DNA of 7,339 nucleotides from Armatimonadota bacterium (GTDB lineage: Bacteria > Vulcanimicrobiota > JACPDS01): the NCBI GenBank assembly GCA_016183885.1, contig JACPDS010000021.1:17707-25045 (forward strand), in the 5' to 3' direction. How positions within the stretch are numbered: position 1 is the first letter of the stretch; the number at the start of each line of letters is the position of its first letter. The notes beneath the pieces are model-generated. The model was not told where the DNA came from. It worked only from the letters and a program-made list of their open reading frames with translations, and did not search any database. The position numbers and the translations under genes are program-made. Below are positions 1 through 7,188 of this stretch, in pieces.

Positions 1-869
1 GAAATGCTGTAATTTTAGTCGACAATTACCAGAGAAAAGAAGTTCAGGAAATTGCCGATTTTTTAGGAGATTCGCTGGCCTTAAGTCAAGCCGCCGCAAA
101 AACACATCAAGAAATAATTGTATTTTGCGGCGTACATTTTATGGCAGAAACGGCTAAAATTCTTTCGCCGGGAAAATTAGTGCTTTTACCGGATTTAGCA
201 TCCGGCTGTCCCATGGCAGATATGATCGATGAAGAAAAGCTTTTAGAATATAAAAAAAAATATCCCCATGCTAAAGTAGTCTGTTATATTAATTCTTCTG
301 CCAAAGTTAAAGCTTTAAGCGATATCTGCTGCACATCTCGAAATGCTTTGGAAATCGTTTCCAACATTAAAGAGGAAATTCTTTTTATTCCCGACCAGAG
401 TTTGGGCAATTTTATTTCCAGGAAAATTTCTAAAAAAATTTATCTTTATCCGGGTTTTTGCCCAACCCATCACCGTTTATTAATAGAAGATTTATTAAAA
501 GCAAAAGAAAAATATCCCCGAGCTTTAGTCGTTGTTCATCCAGAATGTACCAGCGATATTATCGATCAGGCAGATTATATAGGAGGAACAGAAGGGATTG
601 CCAAATTTATAAAAAATTCAAACTCCGATGAATTTATTATTGGAACAGAAATTGGAATGCTGGAACGTTTAAAAAAAGAGAATCCTCAAAAAAAATTTTT
701 TATCGCAACAGAACGATTGATTTGCCCTAATATGAAACAAATTACCCTTGAAAAAGTTTTAGAATCTTTAGAAAAATTAATTTATCCCATCAATGTTCCC
801 CGGAAAATTGCAAAAAAAGCTTATTTATCTTTGGAGCGCATGTTTAGTTTTAAATTAAAGGAATATTGA
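1..869 (+). CDS. nadA: Quinolinate synthase NadA (5'-partial)
   Basis: NadA is a cytosolic [4Fe-4S] enzyme that condenses iminosuccinate with dihydroxyacetone phosphate to quinolinate in de novo NAD synthesis. The reading frame is open from the window edge (first full codon at 3). The ATG at 141 is internal, because the 46 codons before it encode typical NadA sequence (NYQ, then EIADFLGDSLALS, then VFCGVHFMAE). About 288 residues are visible, so roughly 15-25 N-terminal residues are missing compared with family members of about 300 residues. The three cluster cysteines are present at fragment residues 69 (GCPMADM), 153 (FCPTHH) and 241 (CPNMK). HPEC (179-182), IGTEIGM and CYINSS are also present. 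Odd point: the usual HNYQ substrate-site motif reads DNYQ (Asp codon at 21-23). It is the first visible gene of the operon, and its promoter lies outside the window. The family assignment is very secure. Confidence 0.97.
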   Translation, partial: NAVILVDNYQRKEVQEIADFLGDSLALSQAAAKTHQEIIVFCGVHFMAETAKILSPGKLVLLPDLASGCPMADMIDEEKLLEYKKKYPHAKVVCYINSSAKVKALSDICCTSRNALEIVSNIKEEILFIPDQSLGNFISRKISKKIYLYPGFCPTHHRLLIEDLLKAKEKYPRALVVVHPECTSDIIDQADYIGGTEGIAKFIKNSNSDEFIIGTEIGMLERLKKENPQKKFFIATERLICPNMKQITLEKVLESLEKLIYPINVPRKIAKKAYLSLERMFSFKLKEY

Positions 870-895
870 TAATACCCATAGAAGCAATAAATATT

Positions 896-2593
896 ATGAT
901 GGAAGTTATTTACTGTGATTTTTTAGTGATAGGAACGGGAGTAGCCGGCTTATCAGCTGTTTTAGAAATAGCCGATAAAGGAAAAGTAGTTTTAATTTCC
1001 AAGAGCGACTTAAAAGATTGCGCCACCGCAGAAGCTCAAGGCGGGGTTTCAGCCGCTCTCGGGGCAAAAGATAATCCTGAACTTCATAAACAAGATACGC
1101 TTAATGCAGGGGCAGAATTATGTAATTTGGAAGCGGTGGATATTTTAACCAAAGAAGCTCCCAAGATTGTTGGAGAATTAATAAGGATGGGAGCAAGTTT
1201 TGATACTAAAAATAAAAAGTTGGATTTATTAAGAGAGGCCGCGCATAGCCGCAATAGGATTGTTCATGCTAAAGGAGATGCTACCGGATTAGAAATTGAA
1301 AATGTGCTTTTAAAAAATTTACAAAAAGATTCTGTTTCTACCCTAGAGCATCATTTCGTTTTAGATTTAATTGTAGAAGACGATACTTGCATGGGAGCAT
1401 GGGTTTATGATTTAAAAAACGATCGAGTAAAGGTTTTTTTAGCTCATGCTACGCTTTTGGCAACAGGAGGAGTGGGGCAGCTTTTTTTGCGCACCACTAA
1501 TCCAAAAATAGCTACCGGCGATGGAATGAGCATGGCTTATAGGGTTGGGGCATGTTTAAGGGATATGGAATTTGTTCAGTTTCATCCCACCGCTTTATAT
1601 ATTGAAAAAGAACAAGAATCGGCATTTTTACTTTCCGAAGTTTTAAGGGGCGAGGGAGCAGTCTTATTTAATACCCAAGACGAAGCGTTCATGTCTAATT
1701 ATCATCCCGAGGGAGAATTAGCTTCCAGAGATATTGTTACTCGAAGTATTTTTCAGGAAATGCATCGCACTAAATCTCCATATGTTTATTTAGATATTAA
1801 GCCTGTAGAAAATTTCAAGAAACGTTTTCCTAAAATTTCTAAAATGTGCGAAAAGATGGGGGTTGATTTATCTTCTAAAAAAATTCCTGTTTCTCCTGCA
1901 GCTCATTATATTATGGGGGGAATTCAAGTTAATTTATGGGGAGAAACAGCTATCTCTGGTTTATTTGCCGCAGGCGAAACAGCTTGTTTGGGGCTGCATG
2001 GGGCTAATCGTTTAGCCAGCAACTCTTTAATCGAAGGATTAATATTTGGGAAGAGAATGGGGCAGAAAGCTAAAGAATATATACTTAAAGCTTCTAGATT
2101 AGATAACTTTAAACCGCCTTCTTTAATGTCGTCTTTGGAAAAAATTGAGCTTAATGAAGTAAATTGGAAAATTACCAAAAATAAACTCAGCAAAGAAATG
2201 GTAAAAATTCTTAATTTTAAGAAGAGTATGCAGGAAATTATGTGGGATAAAGTAGGAATAGCGCGCCATCATGACGGATTAACCGAGGCTATAAATAAAT
2301 TGGATCAAATTCAAACATCTTTAGAGCGCATTCAAAATAAAACTTTTTCTTATAAAAAATTAGAACCCAAGCTTAAAGAAAGCGCCGAATTTTTGATTTA
2401 TCCCAAACATCCGCTTCAAGTTTTTTTTGAATTAAAGAATATGCTTTTTTTAGCTCGTTTAATTTCAGAAGCTTCTCGAGCCCGTACCGAAAGCCGGGGA
2501 GCTCATTATCGAAGCGATTTTCCCCGCAGAAACGATCCTCGCTGGCACGAACATTTAGATTTTCAGAAACTTTCTTTTTTAAAAATTTATTAA
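896..2593 (+). CDS. nadB: L-aspartate oxidase NadB
   Basis: NadB is an FAD enzyme that oxidises L-aspartate to iminosuccinate for NadA. Reoxidation by fumarate rather than oxygen is possible in anaerobes. From ATG 896 the protein is 565 residues, in the family range. It begins with a Rossmann FAD motif (GTGVAG, 13-18). Active-site residues at E. coli-like spacing are Glu114 in REAAHSR, which helps separate NadB from SdhA/FrdA, His230 in FVQFHPTALY, Arg278 in SRDIVTRS, His337 in AAHYIMGG and Arg372 in GANRLASNS. The C-terminal helical domain ends in the typical EASRARTESRGAHYRSDFP region. Start choice: ATG 896 (or the adjacent ATG 899) puts the FAD motif close to the N-terminus, as usual. A TTG at 866 overlapping the nadA stop would add 10 atypical residues, although AAAGG (857-861) lies 4 bases before it. 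No SD precedes 896. Confidence 0.96.
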   Translation: MMEVIYCDFLVIGTGVAGLSAVLEIADKGKVVLISKSDLKDCATAEAQGGVSAALGAKDNPELHKQDTLNAGAELCNLEAVDILTKEAPKIVGELIRMGASFDTKNKKLDLLREAAHSRNRIVHAKGDATGLEIENVLLKNLQKDSVSTLEHHFVLDLIVEDDTCMGAWVYDLKNDRVKVFLAHATLLATGGVGQLFLRTTNPKIATGDGMSMAYRVGACLRDMEFVQFHPTALYIEKEQESAFLLSEVLRGEGAVLFNTQDEAFMSNYHPEGELASRDIVTRSIFQEMHRTKSPYVYLDIKPVENFKKRFPKISKMCEKMGVDLSSKKIPVSPAAHYIMGGIQVNLWGETAISGLFAAGETACLGLHGANRLASNSLIEGLIFGKRMGQKAKEYILKASRLDNFKPPSLMSSLEKIELNEVNWKITKNKLSKEMVKILNFKKSMQEIMWDKVGIARHHDGLTEAINKLDQIQTSLERIQNKTFSYKKLEPKLKESAEFLIYPKHPLQVFFELKNMLFLARLISEASRARTESRGAHYRSDFPRRNDPRWHEHLDFQKLSFLKIY

Positions 2594-3429
2594 TGAATTT
2601 AATCTTTCAAGTTGAATCTATTCTCAAAAAAGCTCTCGAAGAAGATTTGCCCTCAGGAGATATTACTACCAACCTGTTGATTAATCCTGATTCTCAAGCC
2701 CGGGGGCATATTTTAGCCAAGGAAGAAGGAGTTTTAGCCGGAATAGAAATTGCTAAACTAGCTTTTGAAACTTTAGATTCCAAGATAGATTTTAAAATAT
2801 TAAAAAAAGATGGAGAAAAAATTATCCCCCAGGATATTCTGGCCGATTTAAAAGGAAGCGCTCAAAACATTCTTATGGGAGAAAGAACGGCATTAAATTT
2901 TTTGCAAAGACTTAGCGGAATCGCTAGTTTTACAAAAGAAATAGTTAAATTAACTAAAAATAGCAAGACCAGAATTCTTGACACCAGAAAAACTACCCCC
3001 GGATTGCGTTTATTAGAAAAATATGCCGTAAGAGTTGGGGGAGGATTAAATCATCGTTATTCTTTAGGCGATGGAATTTTAATTAAAAACAATCATTTGA
3101 AATTTTCATCCATTAAAGAGTCCATAAATAAACTTAAAAATAACGCTTATGGGAAAAAAATTGAAATTGAAATAGAAAATATCGCTCAACTTAAGGAAGC
3201 TTTAAAAGAATCCCCGGATATAATTATGCTGGACAATATGTCTTTATCAGAAATTAAGGCATCTTTAGAAATTATTAATGGAATGGCTCAGGTAGAGGTT
3301 TCCGGCAGGGTTAATTTAAATGATATCCCCAAATTATGCAAAATGGGCGTAGATTATATTTCCATAGGAGCGCTTACTCATTCTGTTAAATCTTTAGACT
3401 TATCTTTAAAAATAATCAAAACTTCTTAA
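2593..3429 (+). CDS. nadC: Nicotinate-nucleotide pyrophosphorylase (carboxylating) NadC
   Basis: NadC (quinolinate phosphoribosyltransferase) converts quinolinate and PRPP to nicotinate mononucleotide, CO2 and pyrophosphate, completing the pathway begun by the two upstream genes. The 278 residues match family length. Recognisable parts are the N-terminal EEDLPSGDITT segment, GERTALNFLQRLSGI (96-110), the DTRKTTPGLR quinolinate/PRPP motif (130-139), GGGLNHR (149-155), catalytic Lys165 in LIKNNH, acidic residues in EIEIEN (191-196), LDN (213-215) and GALTHS (259-264). Two positions differ from the commonest forms: LIKDNH reads LIKNNH, and the phosphate-loop SGG/SGN reads SGR. The ATG overlaps the nadB stop by one base (TAATG) and has no SD, so translation is probably coupled to nadB. 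The paralogue ModD is unlikely in this setting. Confidence 0.96.
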   Translation: MNLIFQVESILKKALEEDLPSGDITTNLLINPDSQARGHILAKEEGVLAGIEIAKLAFETLDSKIDFKILKKDGEKIIPQDILADLKGSAQNILMGERTALNFLQRLSGIASFTKEIVKLTKNSKTRILDTRKTTPGLRLLEKYAVRVGGGLNHRYSLGDGILIKNNHLKFSSIKESINKLKNNAYGKKIEIEIENIAQLKEALKESPDIIMLDNMSLSEIKASLEIINGMAQVEVSGRVNLNDIPKLCKMGVDYISIGALTHSVKSLDLSLKIIKTS

Positions 3430-4209
3430 ATGGATAAATTAAATGCCCTGCTCATTAAAAAAAAGATTTCCACAAGTTTTATTGGGAGAGAGGTTTATTT
3501 TTATCCAACCTTAACCTCTACCAATATTGCTGCAGAAGGCTTTCTTGGGAAGGGAGCTTCAGATGGAACTTTAGTGATATGTGAAAGTCAAACTAAGGGC
3601 AGGGGAAGAAGTAAAAATTTTTGGCATTCTCCCCCCGGCGGACTTTGGTTTTCTTTAATTTTATATATTCAAGACAAGCGGAATTTTTCCGGGATTACCC
3701 TGCTTGCTTCTTATTGCATTGTAGAGGTTTTAAGGGAAAAACTTTCTTTATTATCTTATCTTAAATGGCCAAATGACATTATTTTAAATAATAAAAAATT
3801 AGGAGGAGTATTAGCAGAAATAAAATTTTTTCAAAAGAAAAGATACCTTATTTTAGGCATAGGATTAAATGTAAATTTAAAAAAATTTCATCCCGAGCTG
3901 GAAAATACGGCTATTTCTCTTTATCAAGAGAAAAAAAGAAATCTTTCCAGAGTTAATTTGCTAAAAAATATATTAGAAAATTTTGAAGAAAAATATTTAA
4001 TTTTTCTTCAAAAAGGGCTTAAATTTATTTTACCTAAGATTAAAGGTGTTTCAAATTATCTCAAGAAAGAAGTGGAAATTATTTATCAGGATAATATTTT
4101 AAAGGGCATAGCATGGGATTTAAATCCTCAGGGAGCATTAATCTTAAAATTGAATAAAAATAATTTTAAAGAAATTTATTCAGGGGAGCGTTTAATAATA
4201 AAAGAATGA
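3430..4209 (+). CDS. birA: Biotin--[acetyl-CoA-carboxylase] ligase, monofunctional (group I BirA)
   Basis: The enzyme activates biotin with ATP to biotinyl-5'-AMP and transfers it to the lysine of biotin carboxyl carrier proteins in the cytosol. The 259 residues begin directly in the catalytic domain. Visible motifs are the STN substrate strand (30-32), KGRGR adenylate loop (56-60), SPPGGLWFS (68-75), KWPND with catalytic Lys112 (112-116), KKLGG (122-126) and GIGLNVN (143-149). A C-terminal SH3-like domain follows (about 212-256). There is no N-terminal winged-helix domain, so it should not act as the biotin-operon repressor. The ATG follows the nadC stop with no gap and no SD, implying translational coupling. 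As I recall, nadC-birA adjacency is common in bacteria, and the usual third partner, coaX, is not here. The ligase call is very secure. Confidence 0.95.
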   Translation: MDKLNALLIKKKISTSFIGREVYFYPTLTSTNIAAEGFLGKGASDGTLVICESQTKGRGRSKNFWHSPPGGLWFSLILYIQDKRNFSGITLLASYCIVEVLREKLSLLSYLKWPNDIILNNKKLGGVLAEIKFFQKKRYLILGIGLNVNLKKFHPELENTAISLYQEKKRNLSRVNLLKNILENFEEKYLIFLQKGLKFILPKIKGVSNYLKKEVEIIYQDNILKGIAWDLNPQGALILKLNKNNFKEIYSGERLIIKE

Positions 4210-5855
4210 AAAAGATAAAAATATTAATTTTATTGTTTTTAATTTTTATTATTCCGGTTTTTGGGGAGGAAGTTAAACTTACTGTTTTAGCCACCACAGA
4301 TTTGCACGGGCAGGTTTATCCTTTGGATTATTTTACTTTAAAAGAAAAAGCTCAAGGCTTAGCTAAAATTTATACCTTAGTAAAAGAAATCCGCAAAACT
4401 AACCCTGACACTCTGTTAATCGATTGCGGAGATACTTTGCAGGGCAGTCCTTTGGAATATTATCATCATAAATATCTTTTTAATTTAGCCGACCCGATTA
4501 TTCAGGCGATGAATTTTATGAAATATGAGAGTATGACCATAGGAAATCACGATTTTAATTTCGGGCTTAAAGTGCTTTTAAAGGCTAAAGCCGAAGCTAA
4601 ATTTCCTTTCTTAAGCGCTAATACTTATAAAAAAAATAGCCCCTATCCTTATTTTAAACCCTATATAATTAAAGAGATTAAGGGAATAAAAATCGCTATT
4701 TTAGGGATAACTACTCCAGCCATACCTCATTGGGAAGACAAAGAAAATCATCAAGATTTGGTTTTTAAAGATGCTTTTTATGAAACTAAAAAATGGGTAA
4801 ATTTTTTAAAAAATAGTCTTAAAGCGGATTTAGTGATTTTAGCCGCTCATATGGGCTTAGAACAAGATCTTGAAACTAAAAGATTATACAAATATCAAAT
4901 CAGCGGAGAAAATGCGGTTTATAAAATTGCTCAAAATATTCCCCAAATTGATCTTATTTTAATGGGGCATACTCATAAAGATGTCCCGAGTTTATTAATT
5001 AATTCAGTGCTTTTGGTTCAGGCTAAACGCTATGGAGAAAGATTGGCTAAAATAGATTTTACTTTAAAAAAAGAAAATAAAAAATGGAAAGTGATTCAAA
5101 AAAACGCTTATACCTTAAAAGTAGAAAATATTAACCCCTCTTTAGAAATTTTAAAATTAACCGAAAAATATCATCAAACCACTTTAAACTATCTTAATCG
5201 AAAAATAGGAGAAACCGATATAGATTTAAGCGGAAAACTAGCGCGTTTTCAAGATACTCCTTTAATGAACTTAATTAATCAAGTCCAGTTAGATTGGGGC
5301 AAAGCGGATATTTCTTTGGCTTCCGTGTTAAATTCGGAAGTTTTTATTCCCAAAGGAGAAATTAAAGTTTATCAAATTTTTTCTTTATATCCCTATGAAA
5401 ATACTTTATATTTAATTAAAATTAATGGAAAGATTTTAAAAGAAGCTTTAGAATATTCCGCAAAATATTTTAAAGCTTTTGAAGCTTATAACGGAAAAAC
5501 AAATTTAGAGGATCTAATTGATCCGCAGGTTCCCGGCTATAATTACGATATTGCTTATGGAGTAAATTATCAAATCGATCTTACTAAACCCATTGGCAAG
5601 CGCATTGTAAATTTAATGTTTAAAAATAAGTTGATAAAAGACAACCAAGAATTTTTATTGGTTTTAAATAATTATCGTTTTAATAGCGGCGGCGGATATA
5701 ATATGTTTAAAAATTGCCCTGTAATTAAAAAATCCAAAGAAGAAGTTAGAGAATTGATTATAAAACAACTAAAAAAAATGAAATCATTTAAGATAAAAGA
5801 AGAAAAGCGTTGGGAAATTCTGCCTAAAGAATTAGAGCTAATCTTTAAAAAATGA
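4206..5855 (+). CDS. Exported UshA/CpdB-type metallophosphoesterase / 5'-nucleotidase
   Basis: Members of this family are exported two-metal hydrolases that remove phosphate from nucleotides, and some act on 2',3'-cyclic nucleotides, UDP-sugars or NAD. The protein has 549 residues. A Sec signal peptide (KKIK, then a hydrophobic stretch to about 19) probably ends after VFG20. There is no lipobox cysteine, so a soluble exported form is expected. The N-terminal calcineurin-like domain carries the metal ligands TDLHG (31-35), DCGD (73-76), GNHDFNFG (113-120, usually GNHEF), AAHMG (213-217) and GHTH (254-257). The C-terminal 5'-nucleotidase domain (about 333-503) has SLYPYENTLY and an aromatic-rich GYNYDIAYGVNY segment suited to base stacking. 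The ATGA junction overlaps birA by four bases. GGGGAG (4183-4188) is about 17 bases upstream, too far for a normal SD. Substrate is unresolved. A role in nucleotide or NAD salvage is inferred from the neighbours. Confidence 0.9.
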   Translation: MKKIKILILLFLIFIIPVFGEEVKLTVLATTDLHGQVYPLDYFTLKEKAQGLAKIYTLVKEIRKTNPDTLLIDCGDTLQGSPLEYYHHKYLFNLADPIIQAMNFMKYESMTIGNHDFNFGLKVLLKAKAEAKFPFLSANTYKKNSPYPYFKPYIIKEIKGIKIAILGITTPAIPHWEDKENHQDLVFKDAFYETKKWVNFLKNSLKADLVILAAHMGLEQDLETKRLYKYQISGENAVYKIAQNIPQIDLILMGHTHKDVPSLLINSVLLVQAKRYGERLAKIDFTLKKENKKWKVIQKNAYTLKVENINPSLEILKLTEKYHQTTLNYLNRKIGETDIDLSGKLARFQDTPLMNLINQVQLDWGKADISLASVLNSEVFIPKGEIKVYQIFSLYPYENTLYLIKINGKILKEALEYSAKYFKAFEAYNGKTNLEDLIDPQVPGYNYDIAYGVNYQIDLTKPIGKRIVNLMFKNKLIKDNQEFLLVLNNYRFNSGGGYNMFKNCPVIKKSKEEVRELIIKQLKKMKSFKIKEEKRWEILPKELELIFKK

Positions 5856-7042
5856 AGTTGGTTTTACTTAAAAATTGGCTTTATTTATTTGGAGCGGCTT
5901 TTTTGCCTCTTCCTTGGATAATTTTAAAGTTTTCCGCCTATCATAATCATCAGATTTTAATCACTTTTTTATCGGGATTTGCCATTATAGGAGCAGCTTT
6001 TCTGCTTTCATGGATTGCCGAAGTAGCTCAACTGGATATTTCCCAATCTTTAGCCTTGGCTATGGTAGCCTTAATTGCCATATTGCCGGAATATGCCGTA
6101 GATATGTACTTTGCATGGAATGCCGCCAAAAAAGTTGGCTACGGAGCTTATGCCGCGGCTAATATGACAGGCTCTAACCGCTTAATTATTGGGGCAGCCT
6201 GGGCTGCGGTAGTATTTTTTTATTATTGGAAGAGCAAAAATAAAACTGTAGTTTTAGAAAAAAGCAATCGCTTGGAATTATCCTTTCTTATTCTTTCAAC
6301 ATTATATTCTTTTATAATTTTTTTTAAAAGAAATCTTGCTTTAATTGATACGGTAATTTTAGGGGGCTTATTTGTTTTATATATTTATTTAGCCGCTAAA
6401 AGTCATCAGGAAGAGCCTGAATTAGAAGGTCCGGCAGAAGCTATTGCTGGTTTAGGAAAAAATAAAAGAAGGATTTTATCTTTGCTTTTATTTTTATATG
6501 CTGGATTTTCTATTTTTATTTCCGCTGAACCTTTTGCCGAAGGTTTAATTCATACGGGAAAAATTTTAAAAATCGAAGAATTTCTATTAATACAGTGGTT
6601 AGCTCCTTTGGCTTCTGAAGCCCCGGAATTTATTGTGGCGGTTTTATTTGCCTTAAGATTAAAACCCTCTCTAGGATTAGGAGCTTTAATTTCCGCTAAA
6701 ATAAATCAATGGACCTTACTTGTGGGAATGATTCCTTTGGTTTTTAGCCTTTCTGCGGGGAAAATTTTAGCCTTACCCTTATATTCTCGCCAAGTAGAAG
6801 AATTTTTTTTAACCTCTGCCCAGTCAGCCTTTGCCATTATGATTATCTCTAATCTCCAAATAAGCCTTTGGGAAGCTTTAATAATTTTTTTTCTTTTCAT
6901 TACCCAAATATTTTTTACTACCCCCTTTAGCCGCCACATTTATTCTTTGATTTATATTTTGTTTTCCTTGATAATCCTTTTAAAAAGCAAAACAGGACGG
7001 AAAAATATTAAGGACAGTATTTTTGGTTTATTTAAAAGATAA
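5852..7042 (+). CDS. Sodium/calcium exchanger superfamily (CaCA) membrane protein, divergent
   Basis: This is a 396-residue polytopic inner-membrane protein with about ten hydrophobic segments in two halves, split by a polar loop (about 183-207, EEPELEGPAEA then GKNKRR). Each half has a recognisable alpha-repeat. Alpha-1 (about 66-115) holds ILPEYAVD and AAANMTGSNRLIIG. Alpha-2 (about 248-294) holds LASEAPEF and LISAKINQWTLLVG. Glu80 and Glu259 are in the positions expected for cation-binding acidic residues. The usual G(T/S)S(A/L)PE of alpha-1 is IAILPE, so the small hydroxyl residues are missing there. Transport of Na+/Ca2+ or H+ against a cation is the family role, but the ion specificity cannot be read from this sequence. 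The start overlaps the nucleotidase stop (ATGA) with no SD. It is the last gene of the operon, and no convincing terminator follows. Superfamily assignment is strong and function is open. Confidence 0.85.
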   Translation: MKLVLLKNWLYLFGAAFLPLPWIILKFSAYHNHQILITFLSGFAIIGAAFLLSWIAEVAQLDISQSLALAMVALIAILPEYAVDMYFAWNAAKKVGYGAYAAANMTGSNRLIIGAAWAAVVFFYYWKSKNKTVVLEKSNRLELSFLILSTLYSFIIFFKRNLALIDTVILGGLFVLYIYLAAKSHQEEPELEGPAEAIAGLGKNKRRILSLLLFLYAGFSIFISAEPFAEGLIHTGKILKIEEFLLIQWLAPLASEAPEFIVAVLFALRLKPSLGLGALISAKINQWTLLVGMIPLVFSLSAGKILALPLYSRQVEEFFLTSAQSAFAIMIISNLQISLWEALIIFFLFITQIFFTTPFSRHIYSLIYILFSLIILLKSKTGRKNIKDSIFGLFKR

Positions 7043-7113
7043 CTTTTTAATCTCCATCTCAAACGCAGAATCCACTTAATCCGGCATTAAATGTGATTTT
7101 TAGCTGGATACAG

Positions 7114-7133
7114 ATTTCAGAATAATTTCAGAA
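7114..7133 (+). repeat. Tandem ATTTCAGAA direct repeat, 11-bp period
   Basis: ATTTCAGAA occurs at 7114-7122 and again at 7125-7133, separated by TA, giving an 11-bp period. That spacing places both copies on nearly the same DNA face, as in tandem protein-binding sites, but the repeats are short and AT-rich and chance is possible. Confidence 0.4.
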
Positions 7134-7144
7134 GAGGTGCAATT

Positions 7145-7174
7145 ACAATTTACTCATCGGATTGAGTAAATTGT
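7145..7174 (+). repeat. Perfect 12-bp inverted repeat (hairpin)
   Basis: ACAATTTACTCA (7145-7156) and TGAGTAAATTGT (7163-7174) are exact reverse complements around the six-base spacer TCGGAT. In RNA the stem can extend by U7144-G7175 and U7143-A7176. No T tract follows on either strand, so it is not a typical intrinsic terminator. It could be an RNA leader hairpin, an operator for a dimeric regulator, or a mobile-element subterminal hairpin. GGTGCA (7136-7141) and TGCACC (7194-7199) can form an outer six-bp stem around it. Confidence 0.8.
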
Positions 7175-7188
7175 GAAAAAGTTCAGAT

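Noticed and set aside
141..143. ATG at 141 as the nadA start
   Set aside because: The frame is open upstream to the window edge and encodes conserved NadA sequence, so this Met is internal (in HFMAE).
866..868. TTG at 866 as the nadB start
   Set aside because: It has a partial SD (AAAGG) but would add ten residues not typical of NadB before the FAD motif. Kept only as an alternative.
1924..2193. Minus-strand open frame of 89 codons
   Set aside because: It lies wholly inside nadB, where conserved active-site motifs define the + frame. It has no SD or recognisable family.
6706..6939. Minus-strand open frame of 77 codons
   Set aside because: It is antisense to the conserved alpha-2 repeat and last membrane segments of the exchanger. 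It looks like a shadow of the hydrophobic + frame.
7034..7050. AAAAG/CTTTT stem at the exchanger stop as a terminator
   Set aside because: The stem is five bp, nearly all A-U and overlaps the stop codon. It is too weak to call an intrinsic terminator.
7076..7101. TTAAT-CCGGC-ATTAA stem followed by a T run (7097-7101) as a terminator
   Set aside because: The stem is five A-U pairs with the GC bases in the loop, and the T run starts six bases after the stem. Stability would be very low.
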